DNA of 64,000 nucleotides, taken from NCBI GenBank assembly GCA_944412525.1, contig CALYBM010000069.1, positions 1-64,000 of the forward strand. Direction: 5' to 3'. The DNA is from an uncultured Ruminococcus sp. Its GTDB lineage: Bacteria; Bacillota; Clostridia; Oscillospirales; Acutalibacteraceae. Both the position numbers and the translations under genes were made by a program. Shown one piece after another: positions 44,163-53,033 of this stretch (positions are counted from its first letter, which is position 1; each line of letters begins with the position of its first letter). Below the pieces are notes generated by a model. The model did no database searches and was not told where the DNA came from. It worked only from the letters and a program-made list of their open reading frames with translations.

Positions 44163-44729
44163 TTAATCAAAGTCCCACTCTGATATTTTATCGCCGTTTA
44201 CAATAAAAGCCTTTTCGGCGGCTTTTGCAAGCGGTGTATCGCTTTTACTGTCGGAATAAAATTCATCAATTTTTGCATTGCAGCCGAAAACTTCGTAAAA
44301 TCTTTTTACCTTTTCATCTCCGTGACAGTTAATTCCCGTGTAAATCCCGCTTGATGAATCAACTCTTGAAGCGATAAGATGATTTATTCCAAGCCTTTTG
44401 CAAATGGGCGACAGTAAAAATTCGGGAGACGCTGAGATAATAACATCGTCGTTTTTTTGCTGCGTTTTATAAAAGTCTTTGATTTTTTTATGATTTATAT
44501 TCCAAAACAGCAGGGCTTCCTTTTCTGCGTCGCATTTTGTAAGAAATCGGTACATTTTTTGCTTGAATTCCGTCTTTGTGCCTTTTTTTAAGATATAGTA
44601 TTTTACAAAAGCACAAAAAAGCGAAGGAGTGAGAGATAGAATGTTTTTATGTTTTTTAAGGCAAAAAATATAAAAATCAAATGTGGAATCACCGTCGTAA
44701 ATTGTTTTGTCAAAATCATATACATTCAT
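44163..44729 (-). CDS. HAD-superfamily subfamily IB phosphatase
   Basis: Cytoplasmic phosphatase-like protein of 188 residues. Motif I is YDFDKTIYDGDST (nucleophile and general-acid aspartates at the very start), motif II SASPEFLLSPI, and motif IV DEFYSDSKSDTPLAKAA, which together fit SerB-like IB phosphatases. A conserved-looking ALLFW lies in the cap region. Substrates in this group include phosphoserine and phospho-lipid headgroups; sequence does not decide between them. Nearby genes give no pathway hint. Confidence 0.88.
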   Translation of the reverse strand: MNVYDFDKTIYDGDSTFDFYIFCLKKHKNILSLTPSLFCAFVKYYILKKGTKTEFKQKMYRFLTKCDAEKEALLFWNINHKKIKDFYKTQQKNDDVIISASPEFLLSPICKRLGINHLIASRVDSSSGIYTGINCHGDEKVKRFYEVFGCNAKIDEFYSDSKSDTPLAKAAEKAFIVNGDKISEWDFD

Positions 44730-44835
44730 ATTGACAGATCCTTCCGAATTTTAATTGTTCATTTTGTTTTGAATTAATCGAAATCTACAGATATTATATT
44801 AGAATTTGGGATTTTTTTCAAGCTGTATGTTTTTA

Positions 44836-44864
44836 TTGCAATTTTTCGGGTTTTGTAGTAAAAT
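44836..44864 (+). promoter_or_regulatory. Promoter of the DUF5685-DnaJ operon
   Basis: TTGCAA, 17 bases, TAAAAT, 33 bases before the GTG start. Confidence 0.62.
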
Positions 44865-44897
44865 GATATATGAGTTTATATTATTAGGAGCCAAATT

Positions 44898-45758
44898 GTG
44901 TTCGGATATTTACAAATTCAAAAAAGTGAATTGCTGGTGCGGGAATATGAGGCTTACAAGTCCGTTTACTGCGGTTTATGCAAGCAAATGGGCAGGGATT
45001 ATTCGTTCCTTGCAAGATTCAGCCTGAGCTATGACTGCACATTTTACGCAATGCTCTTAATGTCTTTGTCAAAGAGCTGCAGCGGCTTTAAGGACGGCAG
45101 ATGCACATTTAATCCGCTGAAAAAGTGCAAATTCGCACTCTGCGAGGATGACTGCTTCAGCAAAGCTTCGGCGTTTTCAGTGCTTTCCGTATATTATAAA
45201 TTAAAAGACGATATAAAAGACGAACGCTTTTTCAAAAGACTTTTTATCCGTATGCTGTTTCCGTTTTTTTCGCATTGGAGAAATAAAGCTTTAAAAAAGT
45301 ATTCCGAAATTGACAATTATTTATCGCAAATGACCGATCTTCAGTCAACAGCAGAAAGCGACCCCGAGTGTTCGGTTGACGAATCTGCTCATCCTACCGC
45401 GCTTATGCTGTCAAATCTGTTTGCGCTTGAATCGTCAAGCGATGAAGATAAGCGTATTTTGCGTGAATTCGGATATCAGCTCGGCAGATGGATTTACTTA
45501 ATTGACGCTGCCGATGATTACGATAAGGACATAAAAAACGGTAATTTTAATCCCTATAAATCATGGGAAAAAGACAGTAAAGAACAGCAAATGAAAATGG
45601 TATCATCGCTTAACCAATCTCTTGCAAGAGCGTATGACGCATACAATCTTACAGACTTTAAGGATTTCAGAGGGATTTTTGACAATATGCTGACGCTTGG
45701 ACTTCCCTCGGTGCAAAATAAAATTACAGCTAAATTTAACGGAGGAAATAATGAATAA
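44898..45758 (+). CDS. DUF5685-family cysteine-rich protein
   Basis: A 286-residue cytoplasmic protein of unknown function; the start GTG 44898 has TTAGGAG 7 bases upstream. It opens [20 protein letters not shown] and has cysteine-rich segments near the N-terminus: [12 protein letters not shown] (about 24) and [17 protein letters not shown] (about 75), probably metal-binding. The rest is helical, with [20 protein letters not shown]. This is the DUF5685 pattern. It overlaps the DnaJ-like gene by 8 bases, and the two, plus a membrane protein, form one operon, which hints at a shared role in handling metal-bound or membrane proteins (inference). Confidence 0.8.
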   Translation: MFGYLQIQKSELLVREYEAYKSVYCGLCKQMGRDYSFLARFSLSYDCTFYAMLLMSLSKSCSGFKDGRCTFNPLKKCKFALCEDDCFSKASAFSVLSVYYKLKDDIKDERFFKRLFIRMLFPFFSHWRNKALKKYSEIDNYLSQMTDLQSTAESDPECSVDESAHPTALMLSNLFALESSSDEDKRILREFGYQLGRWIYLIDAADDYDKDIKNGNFNPYKSWEKDSKEQQMKMVSSLNQSLARAYDAYNLTDFKDFRGIFDNMLTLGLPSVQNKITAKFNGGNNE

Positions 45759-46368
45759 TCCATACGAGGTGCTCGGAGTATCCGAAACAGCTACTGACGA
45801 GGAAATTAAAGCGGCTTACAGAAAGCTTGCGAAAAAATATCATCCCGATAATTATACCGACAGTCCGCTTGCCGATATCGCCGAACAAAAGATGAAAGAA
45901 ATAAATGAAGCCTATGACGCGATCAACGAGATGAGGCAAAAGGGCAAGGGTACCGATTCTAAGAGGACATCAGGCTCTTCTTCATATCAAAGTGCGTCAA
46001 GTTCGCAGTTTTACAGCGTAAGAATCTATATTCAGCGAAATATGATAGATCAAGCCGAACAAGTATTGGAGTCAACACCCATGGGCAACCGCACCGCCGA
46101 ATGGTACTACCTCAAAGGAATGTGTGCTTACAGGCGCGGCTGGAACGAGCAGGCGTTTAATAATTTTACAACTGCCTGCAATATGGATCCGCAAAACGGC
46201 GAATACCGTGCGGCGTTGAACAATATGCAAAATCAACGCAGCTATAACTACGGCGGATACAATCAGCCGAATATGCAAAACGGCACAATGGGATGTTCCT
46301 GCTGTGATGTATGTGCGGCAATGATGTGTGCAGATTGTATGTGCGATTGCTGCTCGGCAGGTTGTTAA
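45751..46368 (+). CDS. J-domain protein with TPR-like middle and cysteine-rich tail
   Basis: The J domain at the N-terminus (about 1-65, [23 protein letters not shown] in YHPDNY) would stimulate an Hsp70 ATPase. After a Ser-rich linker, a helical region (about 100-160) reads like one or two TPR hairpins ([20 protein letters not shown]). The last 24 residues carry ten cysteines ([16 protein letters not shown]), suggesting metal or Fe-S binding, or disulfides. This is not classical DnaJ, which has an internal zinc finger and client domains. ATG 45751 has GGAGG upstream. The gene overlaps DUF5685 and nearly abuts the next gene (1 base). Confidence 0.87.
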   Translation: MNNPYEVLGVSETATDEEIKAAYRKLAKKYHPDNYTDSPLADIAEQKMKEINEAYDAINEMRQKGKGTDSKRTSGSSSYQSASSSQFYSVRIYIQRNMIDQAEQVLESTPMGNRTAEWYYLKGMCAYRRGWNEQAFNNFTTACNMDPQNGEYRAALNNMQNQRSYNYGGYNQPNMQNGTMGCSCCDVCAAMMCADCMCDCCSAGC

Positions 46369-46369
46369 T

Positions 46370-46918
46370 ATGAGTAACGGCGTCAAATCATCGACTTTCA
46401 GACTCGCATTTTGTTCGGTAATTGCGGCTCTCTCGGTTGTGCTTATGCTTATTACCTCGTTTATTCCGATAGGAACTTACGCTCTCCCTTGCTTTGCGGG
46501 CATTTTGACAGTTGCCGTAGTAATCGAGTGCGGCCGTAAGTGGGCTTTCGCTGTTTTTGCGGTAGTATCCCTGCTGTCACTTTTTATTTCAGCCGACAAG
46601 GAGGCTGTTCTCTATTTTATTGCATTGTTCGGATATTATCCCATTCTAAAGGGTATTTTTGAAAAGCATATAAAAAACAGGGTTTTGCAATATATTTTAA
46701 AATTTGCTGTGTTCAACGCAGCGGCTGTTGTATCCTTTTTTATTGCAACTATGCTTCTTTCGGTACCGTTAGAGGAATTTGAAATATTCGGCGTTTATTT
46801 GCCCGTTTTATTCTTACTGATAGGAAATGTCTTTTTCCTGTTTTATGACTATGCAGTGACCGTGATTTTAAGTCAGTATGTTTTAAAAATAAGGGACAAA
46901 ATATTTAGAAAAAATTAA
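46370..46918 (+). CDS. Integral membrane protein, ECF-S/DUF2232-like
   Basis: A 182-residue membrane protein with about six hydrophobic helices and no soluble domain. The first helix begins FRLAFCSVIAALSVVLMLITSFIP, similar to the start of ECF transporter substrate-binding (S) components or YybS/DUF2232 proteins, but no ligand can be assigned. ATG 46370 follows the DnaJ-like stop by 1 base; its upstream site lies in the cysteine-rich tail of that gene and is weak, so translation may be coupled. It is the last gene of the DUF5685 operon. Confidence 0.72.
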   Translation: MSNGVKSSTFRLAFCSVIAALSVVLMLITSFIPIGTYALPCFAGILTVAVVIECGRKWAFAVFAVVSLLSLFISADKEAVLYFIALFGYYPILKGIFEKHIKNRVLQYILKFAVFNAAAVVSFFIATMLLSVPLEEFEIFGVYLPVLFLLIGNVFFLFYDYAVTVILSQYVLKIRDKIFRKN

Positions 46919-46927
46919 TATTTCTTA

Positions 46928-46956
46928 TTGCGAAAAAAGAAAAAATATGTTATAAT
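46928..46956 (+). promoter_or_regulatory. Promoter of the SH3b/lysozyme-like gene
   Basis: TTGCGA, 17 bases, consensus TATAAT, 72 bases before the ATG. Confidence 0.7.
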
Positions 46957-47028
46957 TGCAAGAGAACACGCTCGTTTATCTGTTTTTTATTCATAAAATG
47001 AAGTTTTATCGGGAATTAAGGTGATAAT

Positions 47029-49794
47029 ATGAAGCAAAAACTCTGTTTTAGGTTAATTTGTGCTGTACTTGCGGCTGTCATTACAGGCTCGGCTTTTTTT
47101 GTTGTGTTTGCTTCGGTTTCCGCAAACGCCGCGGATACTTTATCTGCATCTGATGACGGTTTTTTTGACGAAGACTCAGAAACGGTTTCTCAGAATTCAG
47201 AAACAATAAAAAGTGATTTTATCGCGACTGTCGGCACAAACTTACTCAAAGCAAGCTATGCTTCCCCCTCAAAAGGCGGAAGCGGCTATGTTGACGGCGA
47301 TTATGTAAACCTTCGCAGCGGGGCAGGGACAAGCTATTCCGTAATTACCTGTATGCGTGAGAACACTAAGTTTACATATGTTGACGGAAAGCTTTATAAT
47401 TCAAACTGGTATAAAATTAAGCTTACATCTAACTCAAAAACAGGATATATACACAAAGATTATGCAGGCGTATCGAAGACATCTTCCGGGAACTCCTCTT
47501 CAAAGGGAAGCGGTTATGTTAATGCGGACTATGTAAATCTTCGCAGCGGAGCGGGTACAAACTATTCGGTGGTAACCTGTATGCGTAAGAATACAAAGCT
47601 TACATTTTTAAGCACATCTCTTTACAACTCGAGCTGGTATAATGTACAGCTTTCCGACGGCAGAAAGGGTTACATATTCAAGACATATGCTACTATATCG
47701 TCAACCTCGTCGGGATCGTCAAGCTCGTCGGGCTCTTCGCAAAAATCTTCGGGTTACATTAATTCCGACTATGTAAATCTTCGCAGCGGAGCAGGTACAA
47801 ATTATTCGATAGTGACCTGTATGCGTAAGAATACAGCGTTTACACTTTTAAGTACAACGGTTTACAACTCAAACTGGTATTATATCCAGCTTACAGACGG
47901 CAGAAAAGGCTATGTTTCCAAGATGTACGCAACGAAATCGTCATCGTCTTCCGGTTCGTCCGGCTCTGATTCGTCAAAAAAGACAACAGGTTATGTTAAT
48001 GAGGACTATGTAAATCTTCGCAGCGGAGCGGGTACAAGTTATTCGGTAGTAACCTGTATGCGAAAGAATACACAGTTTACATTTATCAGCACATCTCTTT
48101 ATAATTCGAGCTGGTACCACATTCAGTTATCAAACGGCCAAAAAGGATATATTTCAAGCCAGTACGCTACCAAAAATCCGACAGGTTCTTCATCTGATGA
48201 TGATGACGACAATGATAACGGCTCAAGCTCATCGGGTTCGATCAATCTTTCCGATACGAGCGAAACGATTTATGTCGGCAATAAGTACGCCGTAACGGCA
48301 AGCGGCGCAAGTTCCGTAAAGTGGAGCAGTTCAAATACCTCCGTCGCAACCGTTGACTCAAACGGTGTAGTCACGGCAAAAGCAAGCGGTACCGCAAACA
48401 TCAAGGCCGCTTCGGGTTCTTCGTCGGCAACCTGCAAGATTACGGTTAAAAACGGCAAATCAGTACATATTTCCTCAACTTCAATATCCAATATGCGTAG
48501 AGGAAAATCCGTGCTTTTGCGTTCAAATACAGGTTCTGTAAAGTGGAAATCCTCAAACGAAAAAATAGCTACCGTCAATAACGGTATTGTCGATACAAAG
48601 GCTAACGGTTATGTAACGATTACCGCCTACACATCAAGCGGAGCCGCTACCTGCCTTATCAATGTTATAGGACGAGACAATGTAAGATTTGTTTACGCAA
48701 GTCCTAACTCTGCACCGAAAAATTCCAATGTAACATTTAAGGCAATTACGGATACGGACAGAGTAGATTTAAGATTTGTTGTTTCAAAAGGAAGCACATC
48801 TTACACCATCTACGCAACAAGCAAAGTAAAAGACGGCAACAACTATATTTGGTCCGCGTCAAAGAAGCTGTCCGCTTCGGGCGAGTGGACTGTTAAGGCT
48901 TACGCAAAGTACAAGGATTCAACCCAATATCTCACAACACCCGTAAACGGTGAGGGAAAGGTCTTTGTAACTTCTTCAACCGATAAAACGACTACGGTTT
49001 GTGCCGAAAGGCGTGCAAGTGACGAGGTCATTAATCTTATTGCCGATTACGAGGGATTTTTGAGCAGTGTAACCGCGGACAGTATCACAACAGACCCGAC
49101 TCTCGGCTACGGTAAGGTTGTACTTACAAATGAACAGTTCTATAATAACCTCACAAAAACCGAGGCGTACGCTTATCTGTGCCAGACCGTGAACAACGGC
49201 GGTTATACGACTAAGACAAACCAATACCTGCTCGATAACGGAATTAAATTTAATCAGCAGCAGTTTGACGCGCTTGTTTGTTTTACATACAATGTAGGTG
49301 CGAGTGCAATTTATAATGATTCCGACCTTCAGTCGGTACTTTTGAATACTTCCTCGGGCGGTTCTCAAATTAAGGCAGGGGCGAGCGGTTATGTTAATGC
49401 GAGCTATGTTAATTTGAGAAGCAATGCGGGTACTAATTATTCCGTATTGACCTGTATGGACAAAAATACTAAATTTACATTCGTTGACGGCAAGGTTTAC
49501 AACTCAAGCTGGTACAAAATCAAGCTGTCAAACGGTACTGTCGGCTACATTTACAAGTCCTATGCGTCTGTTTCGGGCGGCACAAGAGATTTGGACAATG
49601 TGGATATGGGCAGCTATCTTAAATACTATCTGCAATATCACCACGCCGCAGGTTCGTGCTACTGGGGACTTCTCTACAGGCGAATTGACGAGGCAGAGGT
49701 GTTCTTCTACGGTGACTATGTCCGTGACGGACAGTACAACAAAAAAGGCTTTGAGTTTAACTGTCAGGTATATCCGTCGTTCGGAATAAGTTAA
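47029..49794 (+). CDS. Secreted lysozyme-like protein with five SH3b and two Big2 domains
   Basis: Probable peptidoglycan hydrolase, 921 residues. Order: signal peptide (1-35); four SH3b repeats (about 83-381), each with YVNLRSGAGT-YS and TCMR-NT; an acidic linker with DDDDDNDNG; two Big2-type Ig domains (about 400-548); an Ig-like domain (about 549-645); and a GH24 (T4-lysozyme-type) catalytic start (about 657-782) with IADYEGF (candidate acid Glu), DPTLGYGKVVL and FDALVCFTYNVGA. Then comes a fifth SH3b (about 785-848), followed by YHHAAG-CYWGLLYRRIDEAEVFF, which matches the C-terminal helices of GH24. The catalytic domain is therefore interrupted. SH3b domains probably bind wall peptides. 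The TMR and GY spacing differ little between repeats. Confidence 0.88.
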   Translation: MKQKLCFRLICAVLAAVITGSAFFVVFASVSANAADTLSASDDGFFDEDSETVSQNSETIKSDFIATVGTNLLKASYASPSKGGSGYVDGDYVNLRSGAGTSYSVITCMRENTKFTYVDGKLYNSNWYKIKLTSNSKTGYIHKDYAGVSKTSSGNSSSKGSGYVNADYVNLRSGAGTNYSVVTCMRKNTKLTFLSTSLYNSSWYNVQLSDGRKGYIFKTYATISSTSSGSSSSSGSSQKSSGYINSDYVNLRSGAGTNYSIVTCMRKNTAFTLLSTTVYNSNWYYIQLTDGRKGYVSKMYATKSSSSSGSSGSDSSKKTTGYVNEDYVNLRSGAGTSYSVVTCMRKNTQFTFISTSLYNSSWYHIQLSNGQKGYISSQYATKNPTGSSSDDDDDNDNGSSSSGSINLSDTSETIYVGNKYAVTASGASSVKWSSSNTSVATVDSNGVVTAKASGTANIKAASGSSSATCKITVKNGKSVHISSTSISNMRRGKSVLLRSNTGSVKWKSSNEKIATVNNGIVDTKANGYVTITAYTSSGAATCLINVIGRDNVRFVYASPNSAPKNSNVTFKAITDTDRVDLRFVVSKGSTSYTIYATSKVKDGNNYIWSASKKLSASGEWTVKAYAKYKDSTQYLTTPVNGEGKVFVTSSTDKTTTVCAERRASDEVINLIADYEGFLSSVTADSITTDPTLGYGKVVLTNEQFYNNLTKTEAYAYLCQTVNNGGYTTKTNQYLLDNGIKFNQQQFDALVCFTYNVGASAIYNDSDLQSVLLNTSSGGSQIKAGASGYVNASYVNLRSNAGTNYSVLTCMDKNTKFTFVDGKVYNSSWYKIKLSNGTVGYIYKSYASVSGGTRDLDNVDMGSYLKYYLQYHHAAGSCYWGLLYRRIDEAEVFFYGDYVRDGQYNKKGFEFNCQVYPSFGIS
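47278..48170 (+). repeat. Four tandem SH3b-encoding repeats
   Basis: Units begin near 47278, 47509, 47752 and 47986, each about 185-190 bases and separated by Ser-rich linkers. DNA-level identity is high around the segment coding YVNLRSGAGT, for example TATGTAAATCTTCGCAGCGG in units 2-4. A fifth, more diverged copy is at 49384-49572. These are coding repeats and possible sites of recombination. Confidence 0.85.
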
Positions 49795-49829
49795 TCGTGA
49801 AATTTAACTTGATTTAAGAAGGTAAAACA

Positions 49830-50630
49830 ATGAAAAAAATAGGATTTATCGGTGCGGGAAATATGGCAACCGCGATTATCAAAGGACTTATTTCTCAAAC
49901 CTCGGGTAATGCCGATTACATCAATGTGTTCGATACCGACAGCGATAAATGTGAGGTTATGTCCGATATGGGCGTTAATGTATGCACTTCGGGCATAAAT
50001 ACGGTTGAGTGCAGTGATATTATTGTCCTTGCTGTTAAACCCCAAAACTACGCAGAGGTGCTTGAGGCTACAAAGCCTGCCGTAAATCAAAATAAAACAT
50101 TTGTTTCAATAGCGGCAGGAATTTCCATTGAGTATGTGCAGAATGCTCTTTCATGCAAATGCCCTGTTGTCAGGGTTATGCCCAATACTCCGCTTCTGAT
50201 TCAAAAGGGTGCTTCCGCGCTCTGCCCGTCCGACAACATTTCAGACGAGGATAATAAGCTTGTATATGATATGTTCAGCAAAGGCGGCGTGTGTGAATAC
50301 ATAACCGAGGAACATATGAATGAAATTATTGCTGTAAACGGCAGCAGCCCTGCTTATATATATTTGTTTGCAAAAGCAATGGCTGATTACGCGCAGAGCA
50401 AGGGAATAGACTACAACAAGGCAATGAAACTTATTTGCGGAACGCTTGAGGGTGCGGCTGCGATGCTTTTAGAAAGCGGCGACAGTGCCGATGTGCTCAT
50501 TCAAAAGGTGAGCTCAAAGGGCGGAACAACAATAGCCGCTCTTGACTGTCTTAAACAGCACGGCTTTTATGAGGCAATTCAGGACGCCATGGAGGCTTGC
50601 ACAAAGCGTGCAGAGGAGCTTGGTAAATAA
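49830..50630 (+). CDS. proC: Pyrroline-5-carboxylate reductase
   Basis: Last step of proline synthesis: NADPH-dependent reduction of pyrroline-5-carboxylate. The 266 residues are standard. Rossmann motif GFIGAGNMATAIIKGL lies at the start, followed by VLAVKPQNY, RVMPNTPLLIQKGASAL and the C-terminal signature VSSKGGTTIAALDCLKQHGF (about 230-250), which forms the active-site loop. AAGAAGGT precedes the ATG. It starts 35 bases after the lysozyme-like gene with no terminator between, but the functions are unrelated. No proA or proB is present. Confidence 0.95.
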   Translation: MKKIGFIGAGNMATAIIKGLISQTSGNADYINVFDTDSDKCEVMSDMGVNVCTSGINTVECSDIIVLAVKPQNYAEVLEATKPAVNQNKTFVSIAAGISIEYVQNALSCKCPVVRVMPNTPLLIQKGASALCPSDNISDEDNKLVYDMFSKGGVCEYITEEHMNEIIAVNGSSPAYIYLFAKAMADYAQSKGIDYNKAMKLICGTLEGAAAMLLESGDSADVLIQKVSSKGGTTIAALDCLKQHGFYEAIQDAMEACTKRAEELGK

Positions 50631-50716
50631 TAATCATATTGTAAATACATTTTGCATAAAGTTTTAACGGACAACCTAAATTCTATACGGTTACTTTATG
50701 TGAAAGGAATGTATTT

Positions 50717-51388
50717 ATGAAAGGCATTGTATTTTCGTTTAAAAAGGCGAAGCTTGGAATAAAGGGATTTAGGCGTATCACTTTTTCAGATATGCGTTAT
50801 TTTCTGAAACGGTACGGTATTACGATTTTATTTTCTGCCGTGCTGCTGTTCGGTCTTGCATCAGGCTCGGTTTATGCTCAATCATCGAATATAGATTTAC
50901 TTGATTCTCTTGATTTTTTATTTACAACTAACCTTGACGCAAGGCTTGCACAGAATCCGGTAGGTACTTTCTGTGCTTGCTTTGCGTCAGATTTTATTTT
51001 TTTGTTTTCGGTATTCTTACTCGGACTTACGCCTTGGGGAGCTTTTATAATGCCGTTTATTATACTGTTTAAGGGCTTCGGAACGGGTATTACCGCAGGC
51101 TATCTTTTTGCCGTACATAAATTTGCGGGAATAGGATTTTATTTGCTTATTCTTTTGCCGGGAACATTTTTGTTTTGTGCCGCTCTGATTAACTTTTGCT
51201 CAAAAGCATTTGTTTTTTCTAAGGAGATGCTTGTATTTACTTTCGGAAAGTATCCTCCGAGCCAAACTTTGCGGTCAAAGGCAGTTTCTCTGTCGTCGTA
51301 CTTTATGGCTTCGTTAATTCTGTCTTTTTTAGCGGCACTGATAGACGCCGTGCTCTGGACGCTTCTTGCGGGAATGTTTAATTTTTAG
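50717..51388 (+). CDS. SpoIIM-like membrane protein
   Basis: A 223-residue integral membrane protein of the stage II sporulation protein M type. Key part: FLLGLTPWGAFIMPFIILFKGFGTGITAGYLF (about 97-130), with KGF-GITAGYL matching the KGFxxGFTVG core of SpoIIM, and a following LLILLPGTFLFCAALI helix. Bacillus SpoIIM acts with SpoIID and SpoIIP in septal thinning and engulfment. SpoIIM-domain proteins also occur outside sporulation, so the exact role is uncertain. The N-terminus has a basic region before the first helix. It is followed by a YesL-like gene with 29 bases between. Confidence 0.75.
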   Translation: MKGIVFSFKKAKLGIKGFRRITFSDMRYFLKRYGITILFSAVLLFGLASGSVYAQSSNIDLLDSLDFLFTTNLDARLAQNPVGTFCACFASDFIFLFSVFLLGLTPWGAFIMPFIILFKGFGTGITAGYLFAVHKFAGIGFYLLILLPGTFLFCAALINFCSKAFVFSKEMLVFTFGKYPPSQTLRSKAVSLSSYFMASLILSFLAALIDAVLWTLLAGMFNF

Positions 51389-51417
51389 ATACTTACAGGC
51401 ACTTTTGGAGGTATTTG

Positions 51418-52368
51418 ATGTCATCAAATAAAGGCTCTTTTGCTTTAACTGAATTTTTTTCGGGTCTCTTTCATAATTTCCCGAAGCTGTTACTGACAAA
51501 TTTGTATTTTGCTGTTCCGTCGGCAGTTTTTTTTGCTGTTTTCTGGTTTGTTAATTCTTTTTTCAAAATAAACTCAAATTTTGTGCTTTTTCTCACCGTA
51601 ATACCGCTTTTTCCGTTTTATGCGGGTGTTGTGCAGGTTACATCGCACATAGTCAGGGGAGATGACGGCATAAATGTGCGGGACAATTACATTGCAGGTG
51701 TAAAAGAAAATTTTGCACGGTTTTTAGTACACGGTGTCATTATGTACGTGGCAATTGTATTCAGTTATTTTTCAATAAAAATGTATGTTTCGCTCGGAGC
51801 CAAAAACGGAATGTTTTATATGCTCCTTGTAATCAGCGTGTTAATTTGCATATTTTTTCTCTTTGTTTTTTATTATGTTCCGTCAATGACAGTTACCTTT
51901 GATATATCAATGAAAAATATTTATAAAAACAGTGCCCTTATGTCATTTGGTGAGCTTAAGCATAACATCATTGCGACTTTCGGTGTTATTGTACTTTTTC
52001 TGCTTTGTGCTACTGTTTTGATGTGCTGTTATTTGCCCGCAATTATCATCACGGTTACTTTTTTGCTGGCACTTTTCATTGTTCCTTCCATTATGTCATA
52101 TATTATAAATTCGGCAGTTTACAAGCCGATGTACGACATAATTGCCGGCAAGGGCAAAAAAAGCAATGAGATTGAAAACAAAATCAATGACGCGCGCAGC
52201 AATCTTGCCGACGGCAAAAACCTAAGTGAAGATAATTCGTACGATTTTTCAATGCTTGACATAGATGAAAGCGGAGATGCGGACGAATACATATATTATA
52301 ACGGAAAGATGATCAAACGCGGTGTTTTGCTGCAAATGAAAGACAACAAGACCGAAAAAGGAGGATAA
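51418..52368 (+). CDS. YesL/DUF624-like membrane protein
   Basis: A 316-residue protein with about six membrane helices. ATG 51418 has TTTGGAGGT upstream with 6-base spacing. FVNSFFKINSNFVLFLTVIPLFPFYAGV and ARFLVHGVIMY recall the YesL (DUF624) family, whose function is unknown though it often neighbours sugar-transport genes. The C-terminal 70 residues are cytoplasmic and acidic (DDARS, SMLDIDESGDADEY). It is followed after only 2 bases by the first of two membrane-anchored proteins, so the cluster 50.7-54.6 kb is probably one operon. Confidence 0.7.
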   Translation: MSSNKGSFALTEFFSGLFHNFPKLLLTNLYFAVPSAVFFAVFWFVNSFFKINSNFVLFLTVIPLFPFYAGVVQVTSHIVRGDDGINVRDNYIAGVKENFARFLVHGVIMYVAIVFSYFSIKMYVSLGAKNGMFYMLLVISVLICIFFLFVFYYVPSMTVTFDISMKNIYKNSALMSFGELKHNIIATFGVIVLFLLCATVLMCCYLPAIIITVTFLLALFIVPSIMSYIINSAVYKPMYDIIAGKGKKSNEIENKINDARSNLADGKNLSEDNSYDFSMLDIDESGDADEYIYYNGKMIKRGVLLQMKDNKTEKGG

Positions 52369-52370
52369 AT

Positions 52371-53006
52371 ATGCAATACAGATATAAAACTAAAACATCA
52401 AAAAAGCCGATTGTTATTTTAGTAACGGTTATCGCTGTTATTGTTGTTGCGGGAATTATTTTTGCTGTTATGCTTATGAATGGTAAATCAACCTCTGAAA
52501 ATCAAAACACAACGACGCAGCAGACAACGGCATTAACAGAAACAACTCAGGATAATTCAGTGCAGAGTGAACAGACAACTCAGGATTCGCAGTATTCTGC
52601 CACAGGTACGCAAGCCGGTGATGAAGAAGATACTGAAGAAACTTCCGCCGTGCATAACGATGTTGTTGTCCCAACTAAGGGAGACGGTGAAATAAGCTAT
52701 TTTAACGCAACCTATGTTCCTTATAAGGCGATTGATACTGCCACAAACGCAGAGTGTTCTCTAAGAGAGGTGTTCGGTTCTGCTTTTTCAAACGGCGTAA
52801 TAACCTTCAACAGCGACGGTACTTTTACTGATTCTGTGACATCTTCATCATCAAATTACGGTGAATACATTGTTGAGGGTGATGAAATTTCAGCGACTTA
52901 CTCAAATGATAAGAATATGCAGATTACTGCCGTAGAGTGGGACGGTGACACCCCGACAGAGCTAATCATAAATTACGGCGGGTATGATGTTTATTTTAAT
53001 ATGTAA
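52371..53006 (+). CDS. Membrane-anchored extracytoplasmic protein (paralog A)
   Basis: Function unknown. The 211-residue protein has a basic start, one transmembrane helix (about 13-36, IVILVTVIAVIVVAGIIFAVML) and a Thr/Gln/Ser-rich stalk (about 40-100). A C-terminal domain (about 115-211) contains ITFNSDGTFTDSV, GEYIVEGDEISATY and ELIINYGGYDVYFNM. The same strand pattern ends the next gene, so the two are paralogs with different stalks. The fold reads as a small lipocalin-like beta-sheet, as in domains where a final strand reads Y-x-V/I-Y-F. It starts 2 bases after the YesL-like stop, coupled. Confidence 0.75.
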   Translation: MQYRYKTKTSKKPIVILVTVIAVIVVAGIIFAVMLMNGKSTSENQNTTTQQTTALTETTQDNSVQSEQTTQDSQYSATGTQAGDEEDTEETSAVHNDVVVPTKGDGEISYFNATYVPYKAIDTATNAECSLREVFGSAFSNGVITFNSDGTFTDSVTSSSSNYGEYIVEGDEISATYSNDKNMQITAVEWDGDTPTELIINYGGYDVYFNM

Positions 53007-53033
53007 ATCATTGAATTTAAAAACGGAGACATT

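Noticed and set aside
47278..48170. Regularly spaced similar units that could suggest a CRISPR-like array.
   Set aside because: The units are about 185-240 bases apart, lie in one open frame and encode SH3b domains; there are no short identical repeats with unique spacers and no cas genes.
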